From Bdellovibrio sp. GT3 (GTDB lineage: Bacteria > Bdellovibrionota > Bdellovibrionia > Bdellovibrionales > Bdellovibrionaceae), in assembly GCF_037996765.1 (NCBI RefSeq), contig NZ_JBBNAD010000005.1:1396001-1460000 (forward strand): a stretch of DNA of 64,000 nucleotides, in the 5' to 3' direction. The translations under genes and the position numbers were made by a program. This document shows positions 1-7,828 of this stretch, piece by piece. Under the pieces are notes generated by a model that made no database searches, had not been told where the DNA came from, and was given only the letters and a program-made list of their open reading frames with translations. Position 1 is the first letter of the stretch. The number at the start of each line of letters is the position of its first letter.

Positions 1-203
1 GAGGAGCCGTAAACCGTCATGCTTTGGGTGAAGTTTCCGCCACTGAAGCTCGCGGTATTGATTTGGTAGGTTGAGTTGGATCCCGAATAAGAGCAGCCGG
101 TTTTCCAGGTTCCACCTTCAAGCGCACTGGAAGGAAGCAACTCCTCTTTCATGCAGCCCATTAATAGCAGGGAAGTGCTTAATAAAAAAATAGTAGTTTT
201 CAT
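1..203 (-). CDS. Partial lipoprotein, N-terminal part only
   Basis: The gene runs off the left edge; 67 residues are visible. It begins at an ATG (203-201) with a short basic start and a hydrophobic stretch ending in LLLMGC, a good lipobox, so the product should be a signal peptidase II-processed lipoprotein anchored at Cys16 or so. The rest is Ser/Gly/Thr-rich (GGTWKTGCSYSG) and resembles the start of a small beta-rich domain, but no family is recognisable. No strong Shine-Dalgarno sequence is visible. Function unknown. Confidence 0.7.
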   Translation of the reverse strand, partial: MKTTIFLLSTSLLLMGCMKEELLPSSALEGGTWKTGCSYSGSNSTYQINTASFSGGNFTQSMTVYGS

Positions 204-272
204 TGAAAACTAATCGGAGTTTATAGTTATAAACTTAAAACAATTTATTTTGACTGAAGCAAGATGAAGCGG

Positions 273-1085
273 CTAAGTGATATGACGCTTTTGCAAGCTT
301 GCGCACAGGGCGACGCCGCCCAGGATGACGTACCAGAGGGACAGGATCCACAATGTCAGGATTGGTATCGCAGCGAAGGACCCGTAGATTTTATTGTAGT
401 TAAAGACTCCCACAGCAACGAAGGCGAAGCCTTTGTGCACTCCGAACATACCCGCAGCCGCAAGTAGTGAACTGACGAAAGCGGAGCGCCAATGAACCGG
501 AAGATCAGGCACCAGTTTGTAAATCAGGAACAAACTGCCAACCAAAACAAAGCCGTTGGTAAAACCACCCGGCAAAAGTTTGCGGACCACCTGGAATTGA
601 TCCAGGGTATTGAAGCCCACATAGATCGCCAGAAACACCGGAATCAAAAGAATAAGGACCCATTGATAAATCAAACGCTTGTAGAAGGGGCGGGTGTTCT
701 TGTGATTCCAAACACGGTGAATGCCGACTTCCATGTCATGCAATAGACGCAAAGAAGTCAGAAACAAGAAAATCGCACCCGTCGTACCGACTTTGCCGGC
801 ATTGATGTTTTTAAGAAAAATGCGCAGCCATTTGGTCAGATCACTGCCGGCGGCTTCCCGCAGGTTCATCAGCAGGAAGAACTCCACCTTCGGATACAAG
901 GCTTCGAAGCCGCCAATGGACTGAAAGGTGGCGGTCACTACCGCCAGAAACGGAACCATCCCGACAATCGTCGAAAAGGAAAGGGAGCTCGCCACCAATG
1001 CCAATTCACCATCCTGCATCTGCTGGACGGTGTCCTTGATAACACCCCATAGGTTTCTGAAATTTCTGGATACTCTTGCGATCAT
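273..1085 (-). CDS. YihY/BrkB family inner membrane protein
   Basis: A 270-residue protein with about six hydrophobic segments. The N-terminus contains DGELALVASSLSFSTIVGMVPFL, matching the A-x-SL-x-(Y/F)-x-T-x-x-x-x-P-F-L signature of the YihY/BrkB family (once misnamed RNase BN). Members are polytopic inner-membrane proteins of uncertain role. The length is close to the family norm (about 280-300) and both ends look intact. The gene stands alone between two lipoprotein genes on the same strand. Family assignment is firm; the substrate, if any, is unknown. Confidence 0.85.
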   Translation of the reverse strand: MIARVSRNFRNLWGVIKDTVQQMQDGELALVASSLSFSTIVGMVPFLAVVTATFQSIGGFEALYPKVEFFLLMNLREAAGSDLTKWLRIFLKNINAGKVGTTGAIFLFLTSLRLLHDMEVGIHRVWNHKNTRPFYKRLIYQWVLILLIPVFLAIYVGFNTLDQFQVVRKLLPGGFTNGFVLVGSLFLIYKLVPDLPVHWRSAFVSSLLAAAGMFGVHKGFAFVAVGVFNYNKIYGSFAAIPILTLWILSLWYVILGGVALCASLQKRHIT

Positions 1086-1135
1086 GGTTGTCCCGTTTCT
1101 TTTTTAACCATAGCGGTTAAATTGGGAAAAGGGCA

Positions 1136-1167
1136 TAAAAAAAGGGATACCGAGCTGGCATCCCTTC
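1136..1167 (-). terminator. Rho-independent terminator of the lysine-rich lipoprotein gene
   Basis: Inverted repeat AAGGGAT / ATCCCTT (1142-1148 and 1160-1166), followed in the minus direction by a run of seven or more T. It lies about 30 bases past the stop codon at 1198. Confidence 0.75.
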
Positions 1168-1197
1168 AGGAAATTACTTTGTTAAGCGTCGTATTTA

Positions 1198-1977
1198 CTA
1201 TTTGCTAGCAACACGGTTTTTGGATTTTTTCTTTTTCTCGTCTTTGCAGAAAGCGATGTCAGGCTTTTTCGCTTTTTTGCCCATCTTAGCTACCTTTTTG
1301 CAATCCACTTTGGCTTTTTTGCCAGCAACTGCTTTGCCTTTTCCTTTGTCTTTTGCCTTGGCTTTCGCCAGGGCTTTTTTCTCGGCTTTGCAATATGCTA
1401 CTTCAGGCTTTTTGGCTTTCTTGCCTTGTTTCGCTACCTTTTTGCAGTCGATTTTAGGCTTCTTGGCTGCGACCTTGTCTTTGCCTTTTTTGGCAGGCAG
1501 GGACTTGGCCATCTTTTTCGATTTCTTCGGAGAATCGTAGGAAGAAGACGTGTTGTAAACCTGTGGCTCATCTGGAGCTACATTGGCAATTGCCGGTGTC
1601 GGCTCACCCTGCCAGGAAGGAGCGGAGCGATCCATCTCTTCGTTCACTGCTGCTTGCGGCAGGTTTTCAGAATCACCGGCATGGTTTGCAGCAGGACCCT
1701 GGGTCTGTGCTGCCAGATCGCCAGCTGCTTCTGCCACGTAGGGATCAGCGTGATTTGAAAGCTCGGCACCATCTTCTGCTGCCGCCGCGGATGCTGTTTC
1801 TTCAGCAGCCGGTGGTGTCACCAGATTTGCTGATTCAGAATCCTGCAGTTCCAATGGATCTGTCGGTTTTGCTTGTTCTTGTGTGGCTGGAGCCTCTTCG
1901 GACCCCATCATGGATTTCACTGTCGCGCAGGAAATCATGAATGAACTGAGTGTTGCTAGTACCAGTAAATTTCTCAT
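1198..1977 (-). CDS. Lysine-rich repeat lipoprotein
   Basis: I start it at the ATG at 1977, which has a GAGGGA ribosome-binding site; an upstream in-frame ATG at 2070 would add an atypical leader. The 259-residue product opens with MRNLLVLATLSSFMISC, a lipoprotein signal. Residues about 25-140 are Ala/Glu/Pro-rich and probably disordered. The C-terminal third is strongly basic and carries two copies of a unit of the form DCKKVAK-x-GKKAKKP-x-x-A-x-CK, each with two cysteines, separated by an Ala/Lys linker. An anchored lysine-rich tail could bind peptidoglycan, LPS or nucleic acid; this is inference. No family recognised. Confidence 0.8.
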   Translation of the reverse strand: MRNLLVLATLSSFMISCATVKSMMGSEEAPATQEQAKPTDPLELQDSESANLVTPPAAEETASAAAAEDGAELSNHADPYVAEAAGDLAAQTQGPAANHAGDSENLPQAAVNEEMDRSAPSWQGEPTPAIANVAPDEPQVYNTSSSYDSPKKSKKMAKSLPAKKGKDKVAAKKPKIDCKKVAKQGKKAKKPEVAYCKAEKKALAKAKAKDKGKGKAVAGKKAKVDCKKVAKMGKKAKKPDIAFCKDEKKKKSKNRVASK

Positions 1978-2117
1978 CGCTGTCCCTCTCGTAAATGTTA
2001 TCAGCATAACAACACTATCGGCGGGATTTTTGATAAACAAAACGCTGTTCTCAAAATAGAGCGTTTCCAATTGGGGCGTTCTGGAACCTCATGGAAAACA
2101 GAATAAAAGTTCGTCAG

Positions 2118-3029
2118 TTACAGCCAGAATCGTTTTTGAACCGCAAAGTCATGGCCGTTTCTTTCGATGATAGCGGCGTCACAATAGGGATCGTGCTCAA
2201 AGAATAGATACCACTTGCCGTCGGCAGCTTCGCCTAGGTGTTTGGTTTTTTCTTCCATCAAAACCAGGGGCTGCAGATCATATCCCATCAACCACGGGAT
2301 TTTCACGTGAGTGCTGGTGGGGACCATGTCCGCGCAATACATCAATGTATTGGATCCATCGGTGACTTTGATAATCTGTTGGGACTGTGTGTGACCATTG
2401 GAGATCACACAGGATATGCCCGGAATAAAGTTTTCTGTCGGACCATCCAACAGCTTCAAGACTCCGGAGTCAATCAATGGCTGAAAGTTGGCAGCGTAGT
2501 AGCTGGCTCTTTCACGCAGGTTGGGGTGGCTGGCAGTGTCCAGGTTTCCTTTTTGCGCCCAGTAGGTTGCATTGGGAAAAGTAGGAACCAGTTTGCCGTT
2601 GCTTTCAGTCACTCCGCCGCCGGCGTGATCAAAATGGAAATGGGTGATGATCACGTGGTGAATATCCTCAGGATTGACTCCATGGAACTTTAGCGATTTC
2701 AAAAGTGACGGACCATTTTGATCCATGCCGTACATCTCGGCAAATTTGTTACCAAGTTTGTCGCCGTACTTGGCTACAAAGTCAGCGCCATTGCCAGTGT
2801 CGATCAGAACGTTGCAACCTGGGGATTTTAAAAGTAAACCGCGGGCTTCCATCTGAATGCGATTTTTGTCGTCAGTGGGATTGGTTTTTTCCCATAAAAC
2901 TTTAGGTACGGTGCCAAACATCGCACCACCATCAAGGCCGAACAAACCTGTAGGAACCGGGCAGACTTCAAAAGGACCGATTTTTAGATTTTGTTTTTCA
3001 ACTACAAAACTACTCTGCGGAGTTGTCAT
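2118..3029 (-). CDS. MBL-fold metallo-hydrolase
   Basis: A 303-residue metallo-beta-lactamase-fold protein. The metal-binding motif ITHFHFDHAGG is clear, preceded by the usual LIDTGNG strand and followed by later His residues (SNGHTQ, FEHD). No signal peptide is evident, so it is probably cytoplasmic. The start at 3029 has AAGGAG seven bases upstream and lies 20 bases inside the 3' end of the acyltransferase gene, implying translational coupling as the third gene of a phospholipid operon. Substrate unknown; a lipid or thioester hydrolase would fit the neighbourhood. Confidence 0.85.
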   Translation of the reverse strand: MTTPQSSFVVEKQNLKIGPFEVCPVPTGLFGLDGGAMFGTVPKVLWEKTNPTDDKNRIQMEARGLLLKSPGCNVLIDTGNGADFVAKYGDKLGNKFAEMYGMDQNGPSLLKSLKFHGVNPEDIHHVIITHFHFDHAGGGVTESNGKLVPTFPNATYWAQKGNLDTASHPNLRERASYYAANFQPLIDSGVLKLLDGPTENFIPGISCVISNGHTQSQQIIKVTDGSNTLMYCADMVPTSTHVKIPWLMGYDLQPLVLMEEKTKHLGEAADGKWYLFFEHDPYCDAAIIERNGHDFAVQKRFWL

Positions 3030-3783
3030 CACCTGGCTCCTTGGTGTCGATGTCGCTTTCAACGGGGAAAGCTTCAGGGTAAAAGCTCATCACCCAGCTC
3101 TTATAAGCAGCATACACCTCTTCGATAGGGCCTGGGGGATGAACGGGACCTACGTGCAACGTCAGGCGGCCTGGTTTGGCAAAAAATTGCCCCTTAGGCC
3201 AGAGATCCGCATTTCCTTCAAGATATGTGAACAGAATCGGAGTCTGAGTTTTCTCTGAAAAAATAGAGACGCCTCGTTTGAATTCCTGAACTTTTCCGGT
3301 TTTAGATCGTGTGCCTTCAGGAAAAATGATCAACCACATGCGGGGAAGTTCCGTCAGAAGTTTCAAGATCAAATTCACCGCTTCACCCTTGCGATCTTTG
3401 CGATCGATCGGGATGGCGCCCAGGCAGTGCTGAGAGAAAAACATAAACAGGGGATTTGAAAAGAAGTAGTCCTTGGCCGCGGCGATGTAAACACTCAGCC
3501 AATAGCGGCGGGGAATCGAAGCGGTCAATGATACCGCATCCAAGTGGCTGGCGTGATTGCTGATGATGATCAGCTTGGGATGTTTTTCATAAATGGTTTT
3601 AAACGGCACGCCTGTGACTTTAAGGCGGATATAAAATTTAAAGATGATATTTTTCAGGATCAGGGACCACAAAAAACGCATGCACACACTGAAGAAATCC
3701 AGGTGGCGGGTAAAAAGCGGCAGATGTTTCAGATAAGATGGCAGTTTGGTCCACTGCTCGTTTTCGTAATCCCAATCCCTCAT
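3010..3783 (-). CDS. PlsC-like 1-acylglycerol-3-phosphate acyltransferase
   Basis: A 257-residue lysophospholipid acyltransferase. The catalytic block NHASHLDAVSL (H-x4-D) and the substrate-binding block FPEGTRSKTG are both present with normal spacing. The family transfers acyl groups to lysophosphatidic acid or related acceptors at the inner membrane. The start overlaps the end of the CdsA gene by four bases (ATGA), and the end overlaps the metallo-hydrolase gene. This ties phosphatidate formation (this gene) to its activation to CDP-diacylglycerol (upstream gene). The exact acceptor is not readable from the sequence, so I give no symbol. Confidence 0.88.
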   Translation of the reverse strand: MRDWDYENEQWTKLPSYLKHLPLFTRHLDFFSVCMRFLWSLILKNIIFKFYIRLKVTGVPFKTIYEKHPKLIIISNHASHLDAVSLTASIPRRYWLSVYIAAAKDYFFSNPLFMFFSQHCLGAIPIDRKDRKGEAVNLILKLLTELPRMWLIIFPEGTRSKTGKVQEFKRGVSIFSEKTQTPILFTYLEGNADLWPKGQFFAKPGRLTLHVGPVHPPGPIEEVYAAYKSWVMSFYPEAFPVESDIDTKEPGDDNSAE

Positions 3784-4715
3784 AGCAAAACCGTCATCAC
3801 GTAATAATAAATCGGTGCAACAAAGATCAGACGATCCACGCGGTGAAGGAAATCACCACGGCCAATGATGAAAGGTCCCATGGTCTTCATGCCGGCGTCA
3901 CGACGAACAACTGTCATCACCAGGTCTCCGACAAAACCACCCAACGCCGCGATCAGACCCGATGCCAGCCAGTATTTTTCAGATCCATCCGGCAACAGGA
4001 AGCGCATGCAGCCTGCAAGGAACAGAGTCAATGCGATAGAGACCGCGGTACTGCCCACAGTACGGCGAGGATTGATGGACGGGAACATTCTCCAGCCACC
4101 GATATAACGTCCCACTGCCAGATTGGTGTTGTCGCAGAATTCGGTCAAAATGATCAAATACATCAGCTGGTAAATCCCATTCGGGAATTTCATGATCAGC
4201 CCCAGATGCATGAAGGACCATCCAAGGAAGATGAAGGCCAGCAAAGTCAGGGACATGTATTGAATCATGCGCTTGTAAGAGTTGCGAAACAGGGGAACCA
4301 GGCAGGCCGCCATCAGCACGATCATCGGCATGACGTTGTAGATGTCGACCCGGTCAAAGTAGATACAGGCAGCCAGGCCCACAATGCCGGCATAACAAAT
4401 CAAGACAAAGTTGCTGCGATGGAACATCCCCATGATCTGAAAAAAGATCTTGGCGCCCAGGATAGCCAGCAAGGTCAGACACACCAATGGCCATGGAGTT
4501 GGCAGACCCATGACGATAAACATTAACGGAGCCGCAATCAGCCAGCTTTTGATGCTGGCCCAGGATTGAACGAAATAGTAGTTCTTGTTACGGAAAAAGA
4601 AAACGATCGTACCAGAGGCAAAGATGATTGAAAGAACAATCAAAACCGTTTGACGGTAAATGTGCGATTCCCATGCGGCTGGAATATTCAGAGTGATGGG
4701 AAGTTGAAAGTCCAT
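3780..4715 (-). CDS. cdsA: Phosphatidate cytidylyltransferase (CdsA family)
   Basis: A 311-residue polytopic membrane protein with at least seven hydrophobic segments. The C-terminus follows the CdsA pattern: a GDL box, a basic stretch (VVRRDAGMK), then GPFIIGRGDFLHRVDRLIF, the counterpart of the PGHGG-x-x-DR-x-D region. The usual Lys-Asp of the signature reads Lys-Thr and PGHGG reads IGRGD, so this is a divergent member. The family makes CDP-diacylglycerol from CTP and phosphatidate. First gene of a three-gene overlapping operon with the acyltransferase. An activity on another lipid alcohol remains possible. Confidence 0.78.
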   Translation of the reverse strand: MDFQLPITLNIPAAWESHIYRQTVLIVLSIIFASGTIVFFFRNKNYYFVQSWASIKSWLIAAPLMFIVMGLPTPWPLVCLTLLAILGAKIFFQIMGMFHRSNFVLICYAGIVGLAACIYFDRVDIYNVMPMIVLMAACLVPLFRNSYKRMIQYMSLTLLAFIFLGWSFMHLGLIMKFPNGIYQLMYLIILTEFCDNTNLAVGRYIGGWRMFPSINPRRTVGSTAVSIALTLFLAGCMRFLLPDGSEKYWLASGLIAALGGFVGDLVMTVVRRDAGMKTMGPFIIGRGDFLHRVDRLIFVAPIYYYVMTVLL

Positions 4716-4719
4716 GGAG

Positions 4720-6081
4720 CTATCCTTCCTGGATGTTATAATCGCTGATCTTTTTATAAAGATTCGATCTTGAAACCTGAAGAAGCTGTGCGGCCTCTTC
4801 GATGTTAGTTGTTTGTTTCATCGCTGTGCGTATCACATGGGCCTCAAAGTCATCAACCAATGTATTCAGGCCTTTTGTGAAATCAATCACAGTATACGAG
4901 GGGGCTTTTGCAGGAGTGGCGGCAGGCGTTAACCACTTGTTGACATCTTCTGCACGAATAAAAGGCAAAGGAGATGTCAGACTCAATTGTTCGCACACGC
5001 GCTTTAGTTCACGCACATTTCCGGGCCAGTTGTATTTCTTCAAAGCTTCCAGTCCATCTTCCGTGAACTGTTTGTTGCGACGAGGTCTTTCCATGGACAG
5101 AAAATGCTGAGCCAGCTCATCAATGTCATCCAGGCGATCGCGCAAAGGTGGCAAGTTAACCCTTTGTGAAGCCAGACGGAACAAAAGGTCTTCACGGAAT
5201 TCACCGGCCGCCACCATTTTGTCCAACGGTTTGTTGGAGGCAACCAGGATGCGGGTCTTCACGATGATGGATTCTTTCGCACCCACTTTGCGTACTTCGC
5301 CACTTTCCAGAAATCTTAAAAGCTTTGCTTGTTGAGTCAGTGGCAGCGCTTCGATTTCATCCAGAAACAAGTCTCCGCCGTTGGCGGCTTCAGCCAGACC
5401 GATTTTATTTTGGTCAGCACCGGTGAAGGCCCCTTTAACATGGCCGAAGATTTCAGATTCAAATAAATGTTCAGGGATGGATGCCAGATTGACGGCAATA
5501 AAAGGGCGCTCGCCCTCTTGCTCATGCAGCAGGCGGGCGACGACTTCTTTACCGCAACCTGTTTCACCTTCGATCAGAACGGGTTTGCTTTCGCCACGCA
5601 ACTCGGCCAGGCGTTTTTTGATCGTCTGGGATTCATTGGACTGACCGACCCAGCGGGTGCTGCCCCGGTCTGAGTTCGGATCAAAGGTGCGCAAATCCCA
5701 CAACGCCTCAATTTTTTCGATCACCATGGTGATCTCTTCCGGCATCAAGGGTTTCGCAAGAAAGCGCTGGGCACCGGCCTTTAGGCAAGACTCCATAAGT
5801 TCGCGGCTCAGATCCCCGGACATGGCAACAACCTCAAGCTGAGGGTTGTGTTTCATAAGTTTTTCAATGACCTTGGGACCGATGGCAGGTTTTCCTGTTT
5901 CCAAATGCATATCCACGAAAGCGGCATGATAGAAACGCTCAAACTGAACGGCTTCCAGTTTTTGCGCCGAGAACACCTTCCAGTAAGAAGGCAGGCTCAT
6001 CTTCAAGGACTGATGAATCAGGTTGTCGTCGTCAACGATGAGTAGAGAAAAAGCTCGAGTTTTTGCCATATAGATAAGCAT
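4720..6081 (-). CDS. Sigma-54-dependent response regulator (NtrC family)
   Basis: A 453-residue regulator in three parts: a receiver (about 10-125) with the DDD acidic pocket, phosphoacceptor Asp57 and Lys110; an AAA+ domain with Walker A GETGCGKE (172-179), the sigma-54-contact loop GAFTGA (217-222) and Walker B ending in DEIE (about 241); and a C-terminal Fis-type helix-turn-helix (AAQLLQVSRSNLYKKI). It should activate RpoN promoters after phosphorylation. No kinase gene is adjacent. The start is ambiguous: an ATG at 6069 begins directly before the receiver, whereas the one at 6081 has a distant AAGGA. It ends four bases before cdsA and could be cotranscribed. Confidence 0.92.
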   Translation of the reverse strand: MLIYMAKTRAFSLLIVDDDNLIHQSLKMSLPSYWKVFSAQKLEAVQFERFYHAAFVDMHLETGKPAIGPKVIEKLMKHNPQLEVVAMSGDLSRELMESCLKAGAQRFLAKPLMPEEITMVIEKIEALWDLRTFDPNSDRGSTRWVGQSNESQTIKKRLAELRGESKPVLIEGETGCGKEVVARLLHEQEGERPFIAVNLASIPEHLFESEIFGHVKGAFTGADQNKIGLAEAANGGDLFLDEIEALPLTQQAKLLRFLESGEVRKVGAKESIIVKTRILVASNKPLDKMVAAGEFREDLLFRLASQRVNLPPLRDRLDDIDELAQHFLSMERPRRNKQFTEDGLEALKKYNWPGNVRELKRVCEQLSLTSPLPFIRAEDVNKWLTPAATPAKAPSYTVIDFTKGLNTLVDDFEAHVIRTAMKQTTNIEEAAQLLQVSRSNLYKKISDYNIQEG

Positions 6082-6165
6082 GGCTCGGCGAAAGTCCTTT
6101 GACCACCCTTAATGCCCTTGGTCAGTAGTGACGAGTGTCAAGTTTTGCCTCTAAAATAAGGGGAT

Positions 6166-6189
6166 GCATCCACGACTGTGTCGTGATGC
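6166..6189 (+). promoter_or_regulatory. Hairpin in the serA leader
   Basis: GCATC-CACGAC, a 3-base loop, then GTCGTG-ATGC. This forms a 10-bp stem with one bulged C, directly upstream of the serA ribosome-binding site (AGGGGG, 6193-6199). It could be an operator palindrome or an RNA hairpin affecting translation of serA. Confidence 0.45.
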
Positions 6190-6205
6190 TATTAGGGGGC
6201 ATTCA

Positions 6206-7411
6206 ATGAGTGAGCTGAAGATACTTTTGACTGAAAACATCCACGCTGTTGCCAAGGAAAAACTTGCTGAAGAAGGCTTCAAGGTGGATTTGCTGGCTCA
6301 CTCTCCCTCAGAAGAGGAACTGCTTCAGATTTTGCCCAATTATCAGATTCTGGGCATTCGCTCAAAAACCGAAATCACCCGAAAAGTTTTAGAAGCCAAC
6401 AAACATCTTTTGACGATCGGTTGCTTTTGCATCGGTACGAATCAGGTTGATTTGAAAAATGCGCGCAAGTGGGGCGTGCCGGTATTCAATGCTCCTCACT
6501 CCAATACACGTTCAGTCGCTGAGCTGGTGATTGCTGAAATGATTTCCTTGTCCCGTCAGCTGGGCGATCGCAATACTCAGGCGCATCAGGGTGGTTGGGT
6601 TAAATCCGCAGAAGGGGCCCACGAGGTCCGCGGCAAAACTTTGGGAATCGTCGGATATGGCCATATCGGCAGCCAGGTCAGTGTGCTGGCGGAGTCCATG
6701 GGTTTGAAGGTGATTTTCTATGATATCGTGAAAAAATTGCCATTGGGGAATGCCGTCGGCAAGGGCACGCTAAAGGAGCTATTGGCGGAAGCTGATTTTG
6801 TGACTCTGCATGTTCCTGAAACCGCAGAAACCAAGGATATGATGTCAAAGAATGAACTGATGGCGATGAAAAAAGGGGCCCACCTTATTAACGCCAGTCG
6901 CGGGACAGTAGTGGTTATTGAAGATCTGGTGGAGGCGTTAAAATCCAAGCATATCGCTGGGTGTGCCATCGACGTTTTCCCTGAAGAGCCTGCGTCCAAC
7001 AAGGTTAAGTTTATTTCTCCTTTGCAGGGAATCGCGAACGTGATTCTGACCCCGCATATCGGGGGCAGCACTGAGGAGGCGCAATATGCCATCGGTTTGG
7101 AGGTTGCTGAAAGCTTCCGTCGCTACTTGCGAATTGGTTCCTCATCAGGGGCGGTGAATTTTCCAAACGTGGACTTGCCGGTTAAGCAGGGCACGTCGCG
7201 CCTATTGAATGTCCATCGCAATGAGCCCGGGGTTTTGGGCGAGATCAATGGAATTATTTCCAAAGCCGGCGCCAATATCGAAGGGCAATATCTGTCGACG
7301 GACCCGGAGATCGGCTACCTGGTCATGGACGTCCATGCGACCCAAGTGCAGACTTTAGCTGAACAAATAGGCAAGCTGGAGCGCTCAATCCGAACTCGAG
7401 TCGTTTACTAA
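6206..7411 (+). CDS. serA: D-3-phosphoglycerate dehydrogenase
   Basis: A 401-residue enzyme of about E. coli SerA length (410). It oxidises 3-phosphoglycerate to 3-phosphohydroxypyruvate with NAD, the first step of serine synthesis in the cytoplasm. The Rossmann motif VGYGHIGSQ lies near residue 150, the catalytic His in TPHIGGSTEEAQ near 282, and a C-terminal ACT domain (about 325-401, VHRNEPGVLGEING) is present, so serine feedback inhibition is likely. I start at 6206 (MSELK), which has AGGGGG eight bases upstream; a longer reading from 6164 would begin inside the leader hairpin. Monocistronic. Confidence 0.93.
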   Translation: MSELKILLTENIHAVAKEKLAEEGFKVDLLAHSPSEEELLQILPNYQILGIRSKTEITRKVLEANKHLLTIGCFCIGTNQVDLKNARKWGVPVFNAPHSNTRSVAELVIAEMISLSRQLGDRNTQAHQGGWVKSAEGAHEVRGKTLGIVGYGHIGSQVSVLAESMGLKVIFYDIVKKLPLGNAVGKGTLKELLAEADFVTLHVPETAETKDMMSKNELMAMKKGAHLINASRGTVVVIEDLVEALKSKHIAGCAIDVFPEEPASNKVKFISPLQGIANVILTPHIGGSTEEAQYAIGLEVAESFRRYLRIGSSSGAVNFPNVDLPVKQGTSRLLNVHRNEPGVLGEINGIISKAGANIEGQYLSTDPEIGYLVMDVHATQVQTLAEQIGKLERSIRTRVVY

Positions 7412-7480
7412 AGTTTTCGATGCTTACAACTCTAACATTTTTGCATGTGGGGTTGTGGATTTCGGGCAACTCGTGGTACA

Positions 7481-7507
7481 CCCGGACCCTCTTTAATAAC
7501 TTCCGGG
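7481..7507 (+). promoter_or_regulatory. Inverted repeat overlapping the ribosome-binding site
   Basis: CCCGGA (7481-7486) pairs with TCCGGG (7502-7507) around a 15-base AT-rich loop. The second arm overlaps the G-rich Shine-Dalgarno stretch ahead of the GTG start at 7515, so folding could limit ribosome access. Confidence 0.35.
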
Positions 7508-7514
7508 GGTTTCA

Positions 7515-7769
7515 GTGAAATCTGTTTTGATCGCTTTGTCATTTGCCGCTGCAGTTCCAGCGTTTGCTTTTAATGTTCCTGCTTATGAAGGCTATGGCCA
7601 AGACGAAGCTACTACTGATTACGTTTCTTGGTGCGACAAAAACAACGTGATGATGGTTCAAAACGATCAAATCATTCCGATTGCAAACTGCACAGAGCAA
7701 AACCTTACATGCCGCACTGTTAGACTTTTCCGCGGCAACAGCTACTTGGTAACTGCAAGCTGCAGATAG
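7515..7769 (+). CDS. Small exported cysteine-containing protein
   Basis: An 84-residue protein starting at GTG, with a textbook signal peptide (MKSVLIALSFAAAVPAFA) predicted to be cut after residue 18. The mature part, about 66 residues, has four cysteines (WCDK, ANCTE, LTCRT, ASCR), consistent with two disulfides in the periplasm or outside. No family recognised. It is followed by a strong terminator, so it is a one-gene unit. Codon choice looks like that of a well-expressed gene, but this was judged by eye. Confidence 0.8.
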   Translation: MKSVLIALSFAAAVPAFAFNVPAYEGYGQDEATTDYVSWCDKNNVMMVQNDQIIPIANCTEQNLTCRTVRLFRGNSYLVTASCR

Positions 7770-7797
7770 TTTCAAATTTCAAAATTGAAAATAGATT

Positions 7798-7828
7798 AAA
7801 GGCTCTGAGAATCAGGGCCTTTTTTTTA
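7798..7828 (+). terminator. Rho-independent terminator
   Basis: Stem AAAGGCtCTGA / TCAGgGCCTTT with a three-base loop, followed by nine T. It ends the small exported-protein gene at 7769 and abuts the convergent gene ending at 7826. Confidence 0.88.

Noticed and set aside
264-467. 67-residue frame on the plus strand
   Set aside because: Lies inside the YihY gene on the other strand and shows no protein-like features.
1202-1758. Phe/Leu-rich plus-strand frames opposite the Lys-rich lipoprotein
   Set aside because: They are the complement of AAG/AAA lysine codons, which read as Phe/Leu; no start signal supports them.
3843-4526. 227-residue open frame on the plus strand opposite cdsA
   Set aside because: Composition is Gln/His/Asp-rich as expected of an antisense frame; the CdsA and acyltransferase motifs on the minus strand account for the region.
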